A stretch of DNA of 64,000 nt from Paenibacillus etheri (GTDB taxonomy: Bacteria > Bacillota > Bacilli > Paenibacillales > Paenibacillaceae): the NCBI RefSeq assembly GCF_001012825.1, contig NZ_LCZJ02000019.1, forward strand, positions 457,302-521,301. The letters are read 5' to 3'. The translations under genes and the position numbers were made by a program. How positions within the stretch are numbered: the first letter of the stretch is position 1; the number at the start of each line of letters is the position of its first letter. This document shows positions 49,804-58,739 of this stretch, one piece after another. Below the pieces are notes generated by a model. The model did no database searches. It was given only the letters and a program-made list of their open reading frames with translations, and had not been told where the DNA came from.

Positions 49804-50616
49804 TTACTGAGCCCCAACTATTGAATGTGGAACATAACCGTTAAATTTTGCCTCCGTGAACATTATCTTTTTTAACTCGGCAGTTGATTCCTTAGTTAGC
49901 GTGTAGCCTGTGCTCGTTTCGTTCACATTCATTAACATGCCTTGCTCGCTAGTTTCGTTAATCCATAAATGAAAGGCATATTTATTATTATCTGAAATTA
50001 GAACGATATCGTAGTTAGGAGTTGCGGTATTTAACTCTCCTGGTATTTGAACAGCGTTTTTGATGGCGCGGACAAAAATTTCAATGGTTTCATGATCTGT
50101 ATATTCATCCTTTATGTTAGCATTCACTGAACCATGTGCTACAGCGTTCGCTATTGTGATTCGCTTGATGTCCTCGTCGATTTTTAGATTATCTGTTTCT
50201 GCTTGTTGATCATTTGGTTGAAATAAGTTAAGTAAAACTACTTTTTCTGTTTCTGGCAATTTGTAATGCCCATTTTGTGCTGATTTAGTAAAAAGACCAT
50301 TCTCGCCCATAATCCAGAATGAGAACTTTTCATTTTCTTTATTCTTCAATTCAACAGTAGCTTCATAATCAGGTGCTGCAATATCAAGCTTGGCGCTGTC
50401 ATACTCAGCAGTATGTATAGCTTCAGTGAAAAGTTCTATTACGTTGTTGTCTGTTATGGTCATTGATTCACCGCTATCGTTCTGGACTGTAATGGAATTA
50501 ACAGAACTTAGATCGATCTGCGTTTGAATCGCTTTATCCTTATTCCCTGTATTGACACATCCAACAAATATCACTGAAATGACTGTTAAAAGGGCTAGTA
50601 AATTTATCTTTTTCAT
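49804..50616 (-). CDS. Lipoprotein with two YhfM-like repeats
   Basis: 270 residues. Signal with lipobox VGC (residue about 20) and a GNKDK start to the mature protein. Two domains of about 110 residues resemble each other: VNSITVQNDSGESMTITDN to KVVLLNLF, and KRITIANAVAHGSVNANIKD to ELKKIMF; both contain an APDYEATVEL/TPNYDIVLI strand and a K-FxFWI or KYAFHLWI strand. I recall a YhfM-like domain of this type in Bacillus lipoproteins, but am not certain. Start ATG follows GGGGGGAGCCTAT. Function unknown. Confidence 0.65.
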   Translation of the reverse strand: MKKINLLALLTVISVIFVGCVNTGNKDKAIQTQIDLSSVNSITVQNDSGESMTITDNNVIELFTEAIHTAEYDSAKLDIAAPDYEATVELKNKENEKFSFWIMGENGLFTKSAQNGHYKLPETEKVVLLNLFQPNDQQAETDNLKIDEDIKRITIANAVAHGSVNANIKDEYTDHETIEIFVRAIKNAVQIPGELNTATPNYDIVLISDNNKYAFHLWINETSEQGMLMNVNETSTGYTLTKESTAELKKIMFTEAKFNGYVPHSIVGAQ

Positions 50617-50789
50617 ATAGGCTCCCCCCTTCGTATTCTCTCTTCTCTAACGCCAAATAGAGGATAAAGTTGCAAAAAATGAGATTTATGTCCTATTAAA
50701 AAACAGCTAATTAGGTCGGAACTAGCCTGTAGCAATTGGATCAGATTCTTGTCCTATGCTAAGTTAAATGGTTTGTAGCGATAAAAAAA

Positions 50790-50820
50790 GCCACCGTACA
50801 GGCCTGTTCTCCTGTATGGC
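50790..50820 (-). terminator. Terminator after isomerase operon
   Basis: GCCACCGTACAGG pairs with CCTGTATGGC (two-base bulge); the minus strand continues into a T-run. 57 bases past the stop at 50877. Confidence 0.65.
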
Positions 50821-50876
50821 AGCTTCACTTTATCTCAAAGTTTGGATGAACTATTTAATCTTTATCACTACCGTGT

Positions 50877-51770
50877 TCAGACCCGATACCCCTTTAAAAA
50901 ATTTACAGCTTGGCGGATATCTTCCTCTGGATTAGTACCTACTTCCCGTTCAATGGTCAGGAATCCTGTATAACCGATGTCGTTCAACGCTTGCAGATAA
51001 TTGTTCCAGTCGACAGAACCTGCTCCAAGTGGAACTTCACGGAACGCCGAGCCGGTCTCGGCCATTTCAGCGATCTTCTCATGGTCTAATGCTGGTGCTT
51101 CATAACCATATTGACCGTAAACATCGCGCGGATCGATATCGGCAAGTTTGAGGCCATCTTTAGCATGGGTGTGTACAATGTAGTCTTTTAGTGTATGAAC
51201 ACCTTGCACGGGATCATCACCAGTCACCATCACCATATTGGCCGGATCAAAATTAACAGAAACCCCTCTGGAACCCAAACCGTCGAGGAATGTCTTCAGA
51301 CGCGCAGCGGGTTCCGGCCCAGTCTCAATCGCAAAGTAAGAATTCATCTCATGCGCGTATCTGCTGAGTTCCTCACATGCGATGTGCATGGTTTCATAAA
51401 TTTTACTGGTGTGGTCAGAGGGAACAATACCGATATGTGTAGTGACTATATCTGTACCTAGCTCCTTGGCCAGCTCCATAATGCGTTTAGACTTTTCGAT
51501 TTTGGCACGGTTCTGTGCAGGGTCCTGAAAGCCATGTCCGCCTAAATCTCCAACGAGGGCAGAGATTTCAAGACCCAGTGAAGCGATGTAATCCTTCCAT
51601 TCACGGCGGGCTGACGGAGAAAGATTAGCGGGATCAAATTCACCTTGCACCGCATAAATCTGAACTCCATCTGCCCCTGCTTCTTTTGCTTTGCGCAATC
51701 CCTCTTTCACTCCGACCTGAAAACTATCTACGATAACGCCGATTTTGTTAGTGATAATTGGTTTAACCAT
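50877..51770 (-). CDS. Sugar phosphate isomerase/epimerase (TIM barrel)
   Basis: 297 residues, a xylose isomerase-like TIM barrel: ADGVQIYAVQGEFDPANLS, IVTTHIGIVPSD, YFAIETGPEPAARLKTFLDG (metal-ligand Glu region), VSVNFDPANMVMVTGDDPV, VHTHAKDG and FLTIEREVG. The acidic and His positions of the divalent metal site appear intact. Such proteins isomerise or epimerise keto-sugars or inositols, often with a Gfo/Idh enzyme. Third gene of the operon, 25 bases after another member of the family. Confidence 0.85.
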   Translation of the reverse strand: MVKPIITNKIGVIVDSFQVGVKEGLRKAKEAGADGVQIYAVQGEFDPANLSPSARREWKDYIASLGLEISALVGDLGGHGFQDPAQNRAKIEKSKRIMELAKELGTDIVTTHIGIVPSDHTSKIYETMHIACEELSRYAHEMNSYFAIETGPEPAARLKTFLDGLGSRGVSVNFDPANMVMVTGDDPVQGVHTLKDYIVHTHAKDGLKLADIDPRDVYGQYGYEAPALDHEKIAEMAETGSAFREVPLGAGSVDWNNYLQALNDIGYTGFLTIEREVGTNPEEDIRQAVNFLKGYRV

Positions 51771-51795
51771 GGCAATAATCCTCCTTTAGAATGAA

Positions 51796-52653
51796 TTAGA
51801 TTTGATTCCAAACCCGCTTGATGTATTGGAGCCCAATTTTTGTCCCCTTACGGCACTCTTCCATTCCCTCAAATTCTACAGAGATAAATCCGTCGTAACC
51901 GCTTTCCTTAACGGTTCGAATTACACTCGGCATGTCGATGTCTCCTTGACCAACGATGGCACCCCTCAACCAGTTCCCACCAGAGGACTGGAACCAGCCT
52001 TCGCCAGGCTGGCGATCCTGCGGACGAATATAGAAATCTTTGAAATGCACCATCGAAGCAAGCTTGATGTTGTTAGTTACAGCTATAAGTGGGTTCTCAT
52101 CTGCACACAGGAAGTTCCCAATATCGAGTGTTGTACGAAAGTTGTCTCTTCCTACGGCGTGAACCAATGCCTGTACACGATCGCTGTGCTGAATAAAGTA
52201 TCCATGATTCTCCACACTAGTCGTAATGCCCAAACCTGCGGCATAATCGGCAATTTCTCGGCAGGCTTCAGCCAAACGTGGAAGCTCTTTCAAAAAATGC
52301 GTGATTGATAGATCGTTTGACGAGGCTACATCATGCCGCATCCGCTGAATACCTAATGCCGCACAGACGTCTACTTCCCGCTTTACCCGCTCGACTTCCC
52401 GCTGCATTTCCGCTGACTCCAGCCCGGCAAAATTCGCCCCGATAGCATAATTGGACAACTCTAGACCACGACCCGCTGCCGTTCGTACAATCTGATCAAT
52501 TAGCTCAGGATTTTCAACCAAATTGATACCCAAGGGTACAATCTCCGCATGTTCTGCGCCCAGATCGGCGATCGTCTCAATGACACCTTCAAGCGTGAGC
52601 TCACCCGTCGAAAAAGCTGAATGCAGACTGTAAGTGCTGATTCCTAACTTCAT
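51796..52653 (-). CDS. Sugar phosphate isomerase/epimerase (TIM barrel)
   Basis: 285 residues of the same superfamily but clearly distinct from its neighbour: MKLGISTYSLHSAF, EHAEIVPLGIN, TSVENHGYFIQ (metal-ligand Glu), RTTLDIGNFLCADENPL, MVHFKDFYIR and FISVEFEGMEE. Its ATG overlaps the Gfo/Idh stop by four bases (ATGA), so translation is coupled. The pair of isomerases plus dehydrogenase suggests a multi-step conversion of an unusual sugar or polyol. Confidence 0.85.
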   Translation of the reverse strand: MKLGISTYSLHSAFSTGELTLEGVIETIADLGAEHAEIVPLGINLVENPELIDQIVRTAAGRGLELSNYAIGANFAGLESAEMQREVERVKREVDVCAALGIQRMRHDVASSNDLSITHFLKELPRLAEACREIADYAAGLGITTSVENHGYFIQHSDRVQALVHAVGRDNFRTTLDIGNFLCADENPLIAVTNNIKLASMVHFKDFYIRPQDRQPGEGWFQSSGGNWLRGAIVGQGDIDMPSVIRTVKESGYDGFISVEFEGMEECRKGTKIGLQYIKRVWNQI

Positions 52654-53708
52654 AGTTTCACCTCTTCACCTTTGGCAGCGGATTCATAGATCGCACCGAG
52701 TATTTTCATGATTGTAACGCCGTCTTGCACAGGACTAATCGGTGTAGAGCCGGTGCTGATGTTGTTCGCAAAATGATTAATTTCATTCTGGAATGCGCTG
52801 TTGAACTCAAACCCCTTATTATCGGTCTGCGGATAAGTATTAACGATCGTATCCGCCTGTTCTTTGACGATGACTATCTCAGGATCAATTTCAAAACCAC
52901 CTTTGTCACCGTACAGGCGCACCGAGCGCTCGTCTTCCTTAGAATGCAGTGTAAAGCTAACATCGACCATCAGCGAAGCTCCATTCTCAAAACGAATTAG
53001 TGCATTTGCTAAATCTTCCACCGTATTGTTCGCTGCATCGTAATCAGCCGCTTTATAGAAAGAAAGATTCTTGATATTAGAACGATTTCCGAGCTTCCGG
53101 TAGGTATTGGCACTTACCGATACTGGGTTCGGACGGCCCATCAAATACCAGCATAGATCGATCACATGGACGCCGATATCTATCAGTGGTCCGCCGCCGG
53201 AGCGTTCAATATCACTGAACCAGCCTCCGGGATTGCCGAGTCTCCGGAACGTCGTCGCCTTCGCATAGTAGATTTCGCCGAATTCTCCTTGTTCCACCAA
53301 TGTCTGAAGTAGCTGGGCATTGGAGTCATAACGTCGTACAAAGCCTACTTGCAAAGTTTTGCCGCTCTTTTCCACTGCCTGCTGAACCTGAAGCGCTTCT
53401 TCAACCGTGCGGCAAAGCGGCTTTTCCACAAGTACATGCTTGCCTGCTTCAAGCGCCGCGATGCTGATCTCAGCATGAGAGTTGTTCCATGTGCAGATGC
53501 TGACTGCATCTATTTCGGAATTAGCCAGTAATTCACGATAATCCGTGTATACTTTTTCCACGTTATACTCAGTAGCAACAGCTCGTGCACGCTCTTCATT
53601 CAGGTCACATACCGCATATATGGTTGTCTGCGGATTATTCCGATAAGCACTTAAGTGCATGCCGGAGATAGAGCCGGTTCCTATTACGCCAATTTTGATC
53701 ATATCCAT
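52650..53708 (-). CDS. Gfo/Idh/MocA-family oxidoreductase
   Basis: 352 residues from the ATG at 53708, 7 bases after GGAGAG; GTG at 53714 and ATG at 53702 are alternatives. Rossmann motif IGVIGTGSISGMHLSAY, VEKPLCRTVEEAL with the EKP lysine, and GGPLIDIGVHVIDLCWYLMG, where Asp and His are the usual catalytic residues. First gene of an operon with two isomerases; divergent from the AraC gene at 53832. It is a different family member from the duplicated enzymes at 10.5 and 47 kb. Confidence 0.9.
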   Translation of the reverse strand: MDMIKIGVIGTGSISGMHLSAYRNNPQTTIYAVCDLNEERARAVATEYNVEKVYTDYRELLANSEIDAVSICTWNNSHAEISIAALEAGKHVLVEKPLCRTVEEALQVQQAVEKSGKTLQVGFVRRYDSNAQLLQTLVEQGEFGEIYYAKATTFRRLGNPGGWFSDIERSGGGPLIDIGVHVIDLCWYLMGRPNPVSVSANTYRKLGNRSNIKNLSFYKAADYDAANNTVEDLANALIRFENGASLMVDVSFTLHSKEDERSVRLYGDKGGFEIDPEIVIVKEQADTIVNTYPQTDNKGFEFNSAFQNEINHFANNISTGSTPISPVQDGVTIMKILGAIYESAAKGEEVKL

Positions 53709-53831
53709 CAACACTCTCTCCTTTATTTTGCATAGGTTATGATTCGTATTATAATGATTTCAAGCCTAAACACCATGCAGAGCCTTGCGGTTTCATTTGT
53801 ACAATTGTGCTATAGGAGGTGCAAACAATAA

Positions 53832-54701
53832 ATGTTGGACTATGATAAACATCTGCAGGAACCCATGGACATGCCGGATCCCGAGTTTCCGATCAAAGTA
53901 CATACCCAGCGCTTCAACCAAGAGGGAGTTTTGTTGTTCCCACATCATTGGCATGAGCATCTTGAATTTCTGTTTATTGAGAGCGGTGAGGCTGTTTTTG
54001 AATGCGGACGAACACCGATCAACGTACGGGCTGGTGATTTAGTTGCTGTGAACAGCAACGAGCTGCATTATGGGGTGAGCGCTTCTTCTGATTTATTGTA
54101 TTATGCGATTATTGCAGATACTTCTTTGCTGCATAGTGCAGTAAGCGACGCTGCCGAGACCAAGTTCATCGCCCCGATTCAGCAGAACCAGCTGCTGTTA
54201 CGTAATCATATCCGTGGGGATCAGCACATTACAGACTGTGCGCTGGCGATTATTCGGGAACTGGAACTTCGCGAATTTGGATATGAGCTGGCCGTCAAGT
54301 CCGAGCTATATCGCCTGCTAACGCTGCTATTGCGCAGACATCTCGTCACCGTACTTTCACAGGCTGAGCAAGAAAGACGTATTCAGACCGTTGAACGCTT
54401 CGCACCTGTTTTACGTTATATCGATACCCATTACCAGGAGCCGATACAAGTTGACGAACTTGCGGCACTAACAGGGCTAAGCCGCTTCCATTTCAGTCGC
54501 CTCTTCAAGGAATTAACTGGGCATACGATATCGGAATATATAAATGCAGTCCGTTTAGACCGTGCAGATTATTTGCTAAGGCATACTCAGCTAACGGTTT
54601 CTGAAATCGCTACCACTACTGGCTTCAACGATATCTACTATTTCAGCCGGACTTTCAAAAAGCATAGAAAAGTAACCCCTAGCAGTGTGAGAGGGTTCTA
54701 G
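53832..54701 (+). CDS. AraC-family regulator of the adjacent isomerase operon
   Basis: 289 residues. Cupin domain HHWHEHLEFLFIESGEAVFE and VAVNSNELHYG; AraC domain HYQEPIQVDELAALTGLSRF and TVSEIATTTGFNDIYYFSRTF ending KVTPSSVRGF. GGAGG lies 12 bases before the ATG, slightly long. It is divergent from the Gfo/isomerase operon across about 120 bases and probably activates it in response to the sugar. A strong terminator follows. Confidence 0.9.
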   Translation: MLDYDKHLQEPMDMPDPEFPIKVHTQRFNQEGVLLFPHHWHEHLEFLFIESGEAVFECGRTPINVRAGDLVAVNSNELHYGVSASSDLLYYAIIADTSLLHSAVSDAAETKFIAPIQQNQLLLRNHIRGDQHITDCALAIIRELELREFGYELAVKSELYRLLTLLLRRHLVTVLSQAEQERRIQTVERFAPVLRYIDTHYQEPIQVDELAALTGLSRFHFSRLFKELTGHTISEYINAVRLDRADYLLRHTQLTVSEIATTTGFNDIYYFSRTFKKHRKVTPSSVRGF

Positions 54702-54712
54702 TTAGGGTGAAC

Positions 54713-54738
54713 AAAGGACTGCCTCTTGGCAGTCCTTT
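54713..54738 (+). terminator. Terminator after AraC gene
   Basis: AAAGGACTGCC, TCTT loop, GGCAGTCCTTT: a perfect 11-bp stem 11 bases after the stop, followed by GCTATTTAT. Confidence 0.8.
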
Positions 54739-54772
54739 GCTATTTATGGGATCATTTTCTGTAGTTAAACTG

Positions 54773-55276
54773 TCATTGCCATACAAGCTTTCCCTTTCTT
54801 ATTTTTGCCGCATAGATGATTTGGCCTGTATGATAATGTACTTCTCTTACCATCGCTATCATGAGATTAAGAGCGGTAGTCTCGTTATTTACTTGGCTAT
54901 ATGTAAGTGGTGGTAAATTAAGAAAGGGTTGTGCCATCAGTAACTCCGGGTTAGATTGTAGCCGTTCAAGATATTGAATGAGAATATCAAAAGCATCCCT
55001 GGTCATGGTTATGGCTTGTTCTTTTGTCATTTCTAGCCCTCGTTCAAACTCCCTCTCTCTATCTCTTGTATCAGGAATATCTAAAAGAATGGTTTCAATT
55101 CGAGAGTGCACTGCCCCGCTAATGTGAGCAACTAAATTTGCAATACTGTTACTTTCCACGGTTGGGGACCAAGTAATATCCTCTGGGTTACATTGCTCAA
55201 GTGCTTGGAGCGTCCATTTCTTTTCAGATCTAAATTTAACTAACATACTTTCAATTAACTCCATGGCGATATCCAT
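54773..55276 (-). CDS. DinB-like protein (DUF1572 type)
   Basis: 167 residues from the ATG at 55276 (AGGAGGTTAGCG leader); an upstream start at 55336 lacks one. A four-helix bundle of the DinB/YfiT class: SNSIANLVAHISGAVHSRIE gives the first conserved His, and MVREVHYHTGQIIYAAK the final His pair, the usual metal triad. Proteins of this fold are often thiol-dependent S-transferases or damage-inducible, but the reaction here is unknown. Single gene. Confidence 0.8.
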   Translation of the reverse strand: MDIAMELIESMLVKFRSEKKWTLQALEQCNPEDITWSPTVESNSIANLVAHISGAVHSRIETILLDIPDTRDREREFERGLEMTKEQAITMTRDAFDILIQYLERLQSNPELLMAQPFLNLPPLTYSQVNNETTALNLMIAMVREVHYHTGQIIYAAKIRKGKLVWQ

Positions 55277-55532
55277 CGCTAACCTCCTATTAATATAACC
55301 TGTGTATAATTTTACCAATATTATCTTCTCTGTCAAATGAAATCTAGTCCCAATGATATTCTTATGCCATAATATTTTGTTACATTCTTATCCAAGCTCC
55401 TGGAGAATTATTTAGAAAACGGAGATACAAAACGAAACCTAAAAAATGGATTATTTTATTAATTGCATAAAAGAAACTATCTTCCATCTTATGGGTATAA
55501 TTAACATAACAAATATAAAGGAGTAGATTTCA
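55277..55532. other. Intergenic region
   Basis: AT-rich spacer between divergent genes. I see no RNA gene or hairpin; promoter boxes could not be assigned with confidence. Confidence 0.4.
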
Positions 55533-56102
55533 TTGAGAAAACTAATTAGACTGACATTATTAGTACTTTGCATAATGATTTTACCGGGAACAATGATTTA
55601 TGCCGCTTCGAACCCATCAGAAGTTTCACTATATTTCAATAATGTGGTACAAAAACAGGCAGCAATATTGTCCGGGGGGGACATTCTCTTACCTGCTGAA
55701 CAGCTTTCTAAAAGTTTGTTTGCTTTAATCTCTTTGGATGAGACAAGTAAAACGGTTCGAATTTACAAGCCAAATGTGAACATGGTATTGCTTGATAACA
55801 ATGGAGAAATCTTCGGTAAGGTAAAAAGCCCTGCCCGTTTTGCATTTTCTACTTTATTACAAGTGGATCATTTAAAAACAGAAATTTCAGATATAAAACT
55901 TACGATCACTGATCCTGCAGATAAAACAGAAACCATAGATAATCAACAGATTAAGAAAAGTGAAGAGAACTTTTGGTTCAAAACCAACGAGTTTACTTAT
56001 TCCTTTAATACAAAAGGTACCTATACTATTCAAGTGTATTTTAAAGACGTAGATTCAAAAACATGGTATCCTGTCTCTGAAATCGATGTATTCGGCATAT
56101 AA
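55533..56102 (+). CDS. Secreted protein with stalk/copper amine oxidase N-like domain
   Basis: 189 residues from a TTG nine bases after AAGGAG. Signal peptide of about 25 residues (hydrophobic LTLLVLCIMILPGTMI, then YAAS). The first mature part, VSLYFNNVVQKQAAILSGGD and LPAEQLSKSLFALISLDE, resembles the copper amine oxidase N-terminal-like domain common in Paenibacillus surface proteins. The C-terminal half is an immunoglobulin-like beta domain (FNTKGTYTIQVYFKDVDSK). Function unknown; probably extracellular binding. Confidence 0.65.
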   Translation: MRKLIRLTLLVLCIMILPGTMIYAASNPSEVSLYFNNVVQKQAAILSGGDILLPAEQLSKSLFALISLDETSKTVRIYKPNVNMVLLDNNGEIFGKVKSPARFAFSTLLQVDHLKTEISDIKLTITDPADKTETIDNQQIKKSEENFWFKTNEFTYSFNTKGTYTIQVYFKDVDSKTWYPVSEIDVFGI

Positions 56103-56128
56103 ATTCCGATCGTTGAATTTTCGTTTCC

Positions 56129-57028
56129 TCACTTCTTATTATTCTTAATCACTTCATTAAAACGGTCAGGAAAATTGGTATGAACCCCGTCTACGCCCCA
56201 AACCACGGCTTTGTCCATATTGACTTGATAATTCACTGTATATGGAAATACCTTTAGTCCAGAATTTTTCACCTGTGCGACATAGGACGAATTTATTCTT
56301 TGAAAGTTAGGGCTAATACCAACCGCATAAGTTTTCACCCGATTGATATAAGATTCTGGTATTTTATAAACCGGGATATTATACCAAACAATTTGATAAA
56401 GAGGGATCTCCGGGTTAATGGAATGAAGCCTACGTAAACTCGCCTCACTAAATGAATGTATGGAAACATGATCCGACAGCTTATATTTTTCAATTTGTTC
56501 GTTTAATATGGTTTCAATATTCGGATTCAAAGCGGGATCCTTAATCTCAATCATATAGTCCACTTCTTTTTCAAACCTTTCAAATACCTCTTCTAAAGTC
56601 GGAATACGTAATCCATCATATTTATCTCTAGCAAACATGGGATACTGTTCGTTAAACCATGAGCCAGCGTCTAATTTCGAAAGCTCCTCTAAGGTAAAAT
56701 TCTTAACATAACCCGTTCCATTTGTCGTGCGATTAATAGTTTCATCATGAATAACTACAGGAACACGATCCTTAGTTAACTGAATGTCTAACTCGATATA
56801 ATCGGTGTCCATATTAATAGCTAGTTCGAATGCAGGTATAGTATTCTCAGGAGCATAACCCGATGCACCGCGATGCGCAATCGTATATACTTTGTCCGCA
56901 GGATCGAGAATTTCCTTCACTTTAGTACGAATCCACGGAGAATAGGCATACATTGAGGTACACAATAAGATCAACAAAAATATGTGAATAAATACAAAGT
57001 ACATTTTAGAATTTTGAATCCTTTGCAT
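56129..57028 (-). CDS. Membrane-anchored glycerophosphodiester phosphodiesterase
   Basis: 299 residues. One N-terminal membrane segment (MYFVFIHIFLLILLCTSMYA) anchors an outward-facing GDPD TIM barrel. Active-site features are TIAHRGASGYAPENTIPAF (catalytic His and Arg), YIELDIQLTKDRVPVVIHD (metal-ligand Glu and Asp and second His) and YMIEIKDP. It hydrolyses deacylated phospholipids to glycerol 3-phosphate and an alcohol. Start ATG follows GAGGGAAGCTTT. It converges with the upstream secreted-protein gene. It could feed glycerol phosphate to metabolism, but is not linked to the GldA/Dha genes by operon. Confidence 0.9.
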   Translation of the reverse strand: MQRIQNSKMYFVFIHIFLLILLCTSMYAYSPWIRTKVKEILDPADKVYTIAHRGASGYAPENTIPAFELAINMDTDYIELDIQLTKDRVPVVIHDETINRTTNGTGYVKNFTLEELSKLDAGSWFNEQYPMFARDKYDGLRIPTLEEVFERFEKEVDYMIEIKDPALNPNIETILNEQIEKYKLSDHVSIHSFSEASLRRLHSINPEIPLYQIVWYNIPVYKIPESYINRVKTYAVGISPNFQRINSSYVAQVKNSGLKVFPYTVNYQVNMDKAVVWGVDGVHTNFPDRFNEVIKNNKK

Positions 57029-57150
57029 AAAGCTTCCCTCTTCTTTTCAAAAAGATTATTGTATATTACTTGATGTCTAATTTGCCAAAAAAATAACCCA
57101 TAACGCCTTTTTTTCATATTCTAAATGAAAACGAAAAAAGGTGGATAAAG

Positions 57151-58164
57151 ATGACCGAAATACAAATAGCTGCAGTGGGAGACCTTATGGTCAAACGTTA
57201 CATTATTTCAGATGCTAAACAATCGGACGGAACCTATTCGTTCACTCCCCTGTTCGCAAAAGTAGCTCCTTATCTGAGACAGGCGGATCTAACCATTGGT
57301 AATCTCGAAACAACCTTTGCCGGAAACGGACGAGAATGCCGAAAAAGTCTGCGATCTGGAGGTCCAATATTCAAGTGTCCAGACGAATTAGCCCCGGCAC
57401 TAAAAGAAGCAGGATTCGATGTATTAGTGACAGCAAACAATCATTGTATGGATTATGGTGCCTCGGGGCTGCTTCGGACATTGCGAGTACTGGACCGTAG
57501 TGCAATCGATCATACCGGTACATCAAGGTCTGTAAAAGAATCCAAGACTACTCTTATCAAAAACGTTAATGGGATCACAATTGGAATCCTCTCCTACACT
57601 GCAGGAACCAATAGAATTCCCGTACCTAGTAATCAGCCATGGTTAGTCAATCGGATAGAAACCCATAAAATCCTTAGAGAAATACGAAATTTAAAAAAGA
57701 AAGTCGATCTAGTCTTACTTTATATGCATTTTGGAAGCGAATATCAGTACACGCCAAACAAGCGGCAAAAGCAGCTGGTAAACCTCTTTTTAAAAAATGG
57801 CGCAAACATCATTCTGGGATCTCACCCTCATGTGCTTCAACCCTTAGCCGTTCGTGGAAAGAAGCAATTTGTTAGTTACTCGCTCGGTAATTTTGTTTCG
57901 ACTAAGCTTAAGAATAATCCGTATACACAAAGCGGAATCATCCTTACGCTCACAATCAAAAAGGACAATAGTGGTAAAACGAGTATAACGAACATAGATT
58001 ACATCCCGACTTGCGTCGATAGAAGGGTAGCAAACAGTGGCAGGAAAATTTCAGAGATCATTCCCATCCGTGATGCATTAAAGAGCACTGTTTTAAAAAC
58101 GGAGCGGCGAAATCTCTTAAATCGTATGTTGAAGCATACAACAGGTATCTTAAAGCGGCAATAA
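57151..58164 (+). CDS. CapA-family protein (poly-gamma-glutamate synthesis-type metallophosphatase fold)
   Basis: 337 residues. Metallophosphoesterase-like motifs: AAVGDLMVKRYI at the start, IGNLETTFAG, VLVTANNHCMDYG (NNH) and ILGSHPHVLQPL (GSHPH), then FVSYSLGNFVS, all diagnostic of CapA/PgsA. There is no signal peptide or membrane anchor, and no capB or capC nearby, so a role in polyglutamate capsule is not shown; isolated CapA proteins are common. Start ATG follows AGGTGGATAAAG. Confidence 0.85.
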   Translation: MTEIQIAAVGDLMVKRYIISDAKQSDGTYSFTPLFAKVAPYLRQADLTIGNLETTFAGNGRECRKSLRSGGPIFKCPDELAPALKEAGFDVLVTANNHCMDYGASGLLRTLRVLDRSAIDHTGTSRSVKESKTTLIKNVNGITIGILSYTAGTNRIPVPSNQPWLVNRIETHKILREIRNLKKKVDLVLLYMHFGSEYQYTPNKRQKQLVNLFLKNGANIILGSHPHVLQPLAVRGKKQFVSYSLGNFVSTKLKNNPYTQSGIILTLTIKKDNSGKTSITNIDYIPTCVDRRVANSGRKISEIIPIRDALKSTVLKTERRNLLNRMLKHTTGILKRQ

Positions 58165-58320
58165 AGGCATCAATTCTACCTCATTCATCAACAAGTTTCT
58201 TTACTTATTTTCATAACAAATGCCATAGAAATGTTAAAGAAGTAACCTCTCCCTTTAAAAATCTGATGATATAGTTATTATAGAACTCATTTTCATAACA
58301 TTGAAAGGATCCTTATTAAT

Positions 58321-58662
58321 ATGGCAGCTCAAATAAAAAGGCAGTTGAATGATGGTCCGAAAATTAGAAAAGAAAAAGAAATTGTTGGAAAAATGATTCG
58401 TGTGTACTGTAAGAAAAAACATCATCAAAAAGTCTTATGTGAGGAATGTCAGGACTTAAATGAATACGCAGGTAAAAGACTATCTCTCTGCCCATTCGGG
58501 GAAGATAAAACAGCATGTGCAAAGTGTCCTATCCATTGTTACAAAAAGGAGTATCGGTTAAGAATTAAAGATGTTATGCGTTTCTCAGGTCCATGGATGT
58601 TATTATATCACCCAGTTGAGTCCATTAGGCATATCCCTCTACCTGGTAAGTTAAGAAAGTAG
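58321..58662 (+). CDS. Nitrous oxide-stimulated promoter family protein (YgbA-like)
   Basis: 113 residues. A cysteine-rich core, CKKKHHQKVLCEECQDL then LCPFGEDKTACAKCPIHCY, followed by RLRIKDVMRFSGPWMLLYHP, matches what I recall of E. coli YgbA (LCxxC, CPxGExKxxCxxCPxHCY, MRxSGPRMLLHHP). The cysteines may bind a metal or Fe-S cluster. YgbA is linked to recovery from nitric oxide damage. Start ATG follows AAGGATCC. Alone in its transcript with a terminator after it. Confidence 0.85.
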   Translation: MAAQIKRQLNDGPKIRKEKEIVGKMIRVYCKKKHHQKVLCEECQDLNEYAGKRLSLCPFGEDKTACAKCPIHCYKKEYRLRIKDVMRFSGPWMLLYHPVESIRHIPLPGKLRK

Positions 58663-58672
58663 CATATAAATA

Positions 58673-58703
58673 AAACAGCAACAGTCTATGACTGCTGCTG
58701 TTT
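58673..58703. terminator. Bidirectional terminator
   Basis: AAACAGCAACAGTC, TAT loop, GACTGCTGCTGTTT (one mismatch), between the convergent YgbA-like and DhaK-DhaL genes. Confidence 0.75.
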
Positions 58704-58739
58704 GGGATGAGTGTCCGGTGGGGTGAAGCTTACTCGAAC

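Noticed and set aside
57151-58164. Capsule (poly-gamma-glutamate) biosynthesis locus
   Set aside because: Only a CapA-like protein without export signal is present; no ligase or CapC-type partner lies nearby.
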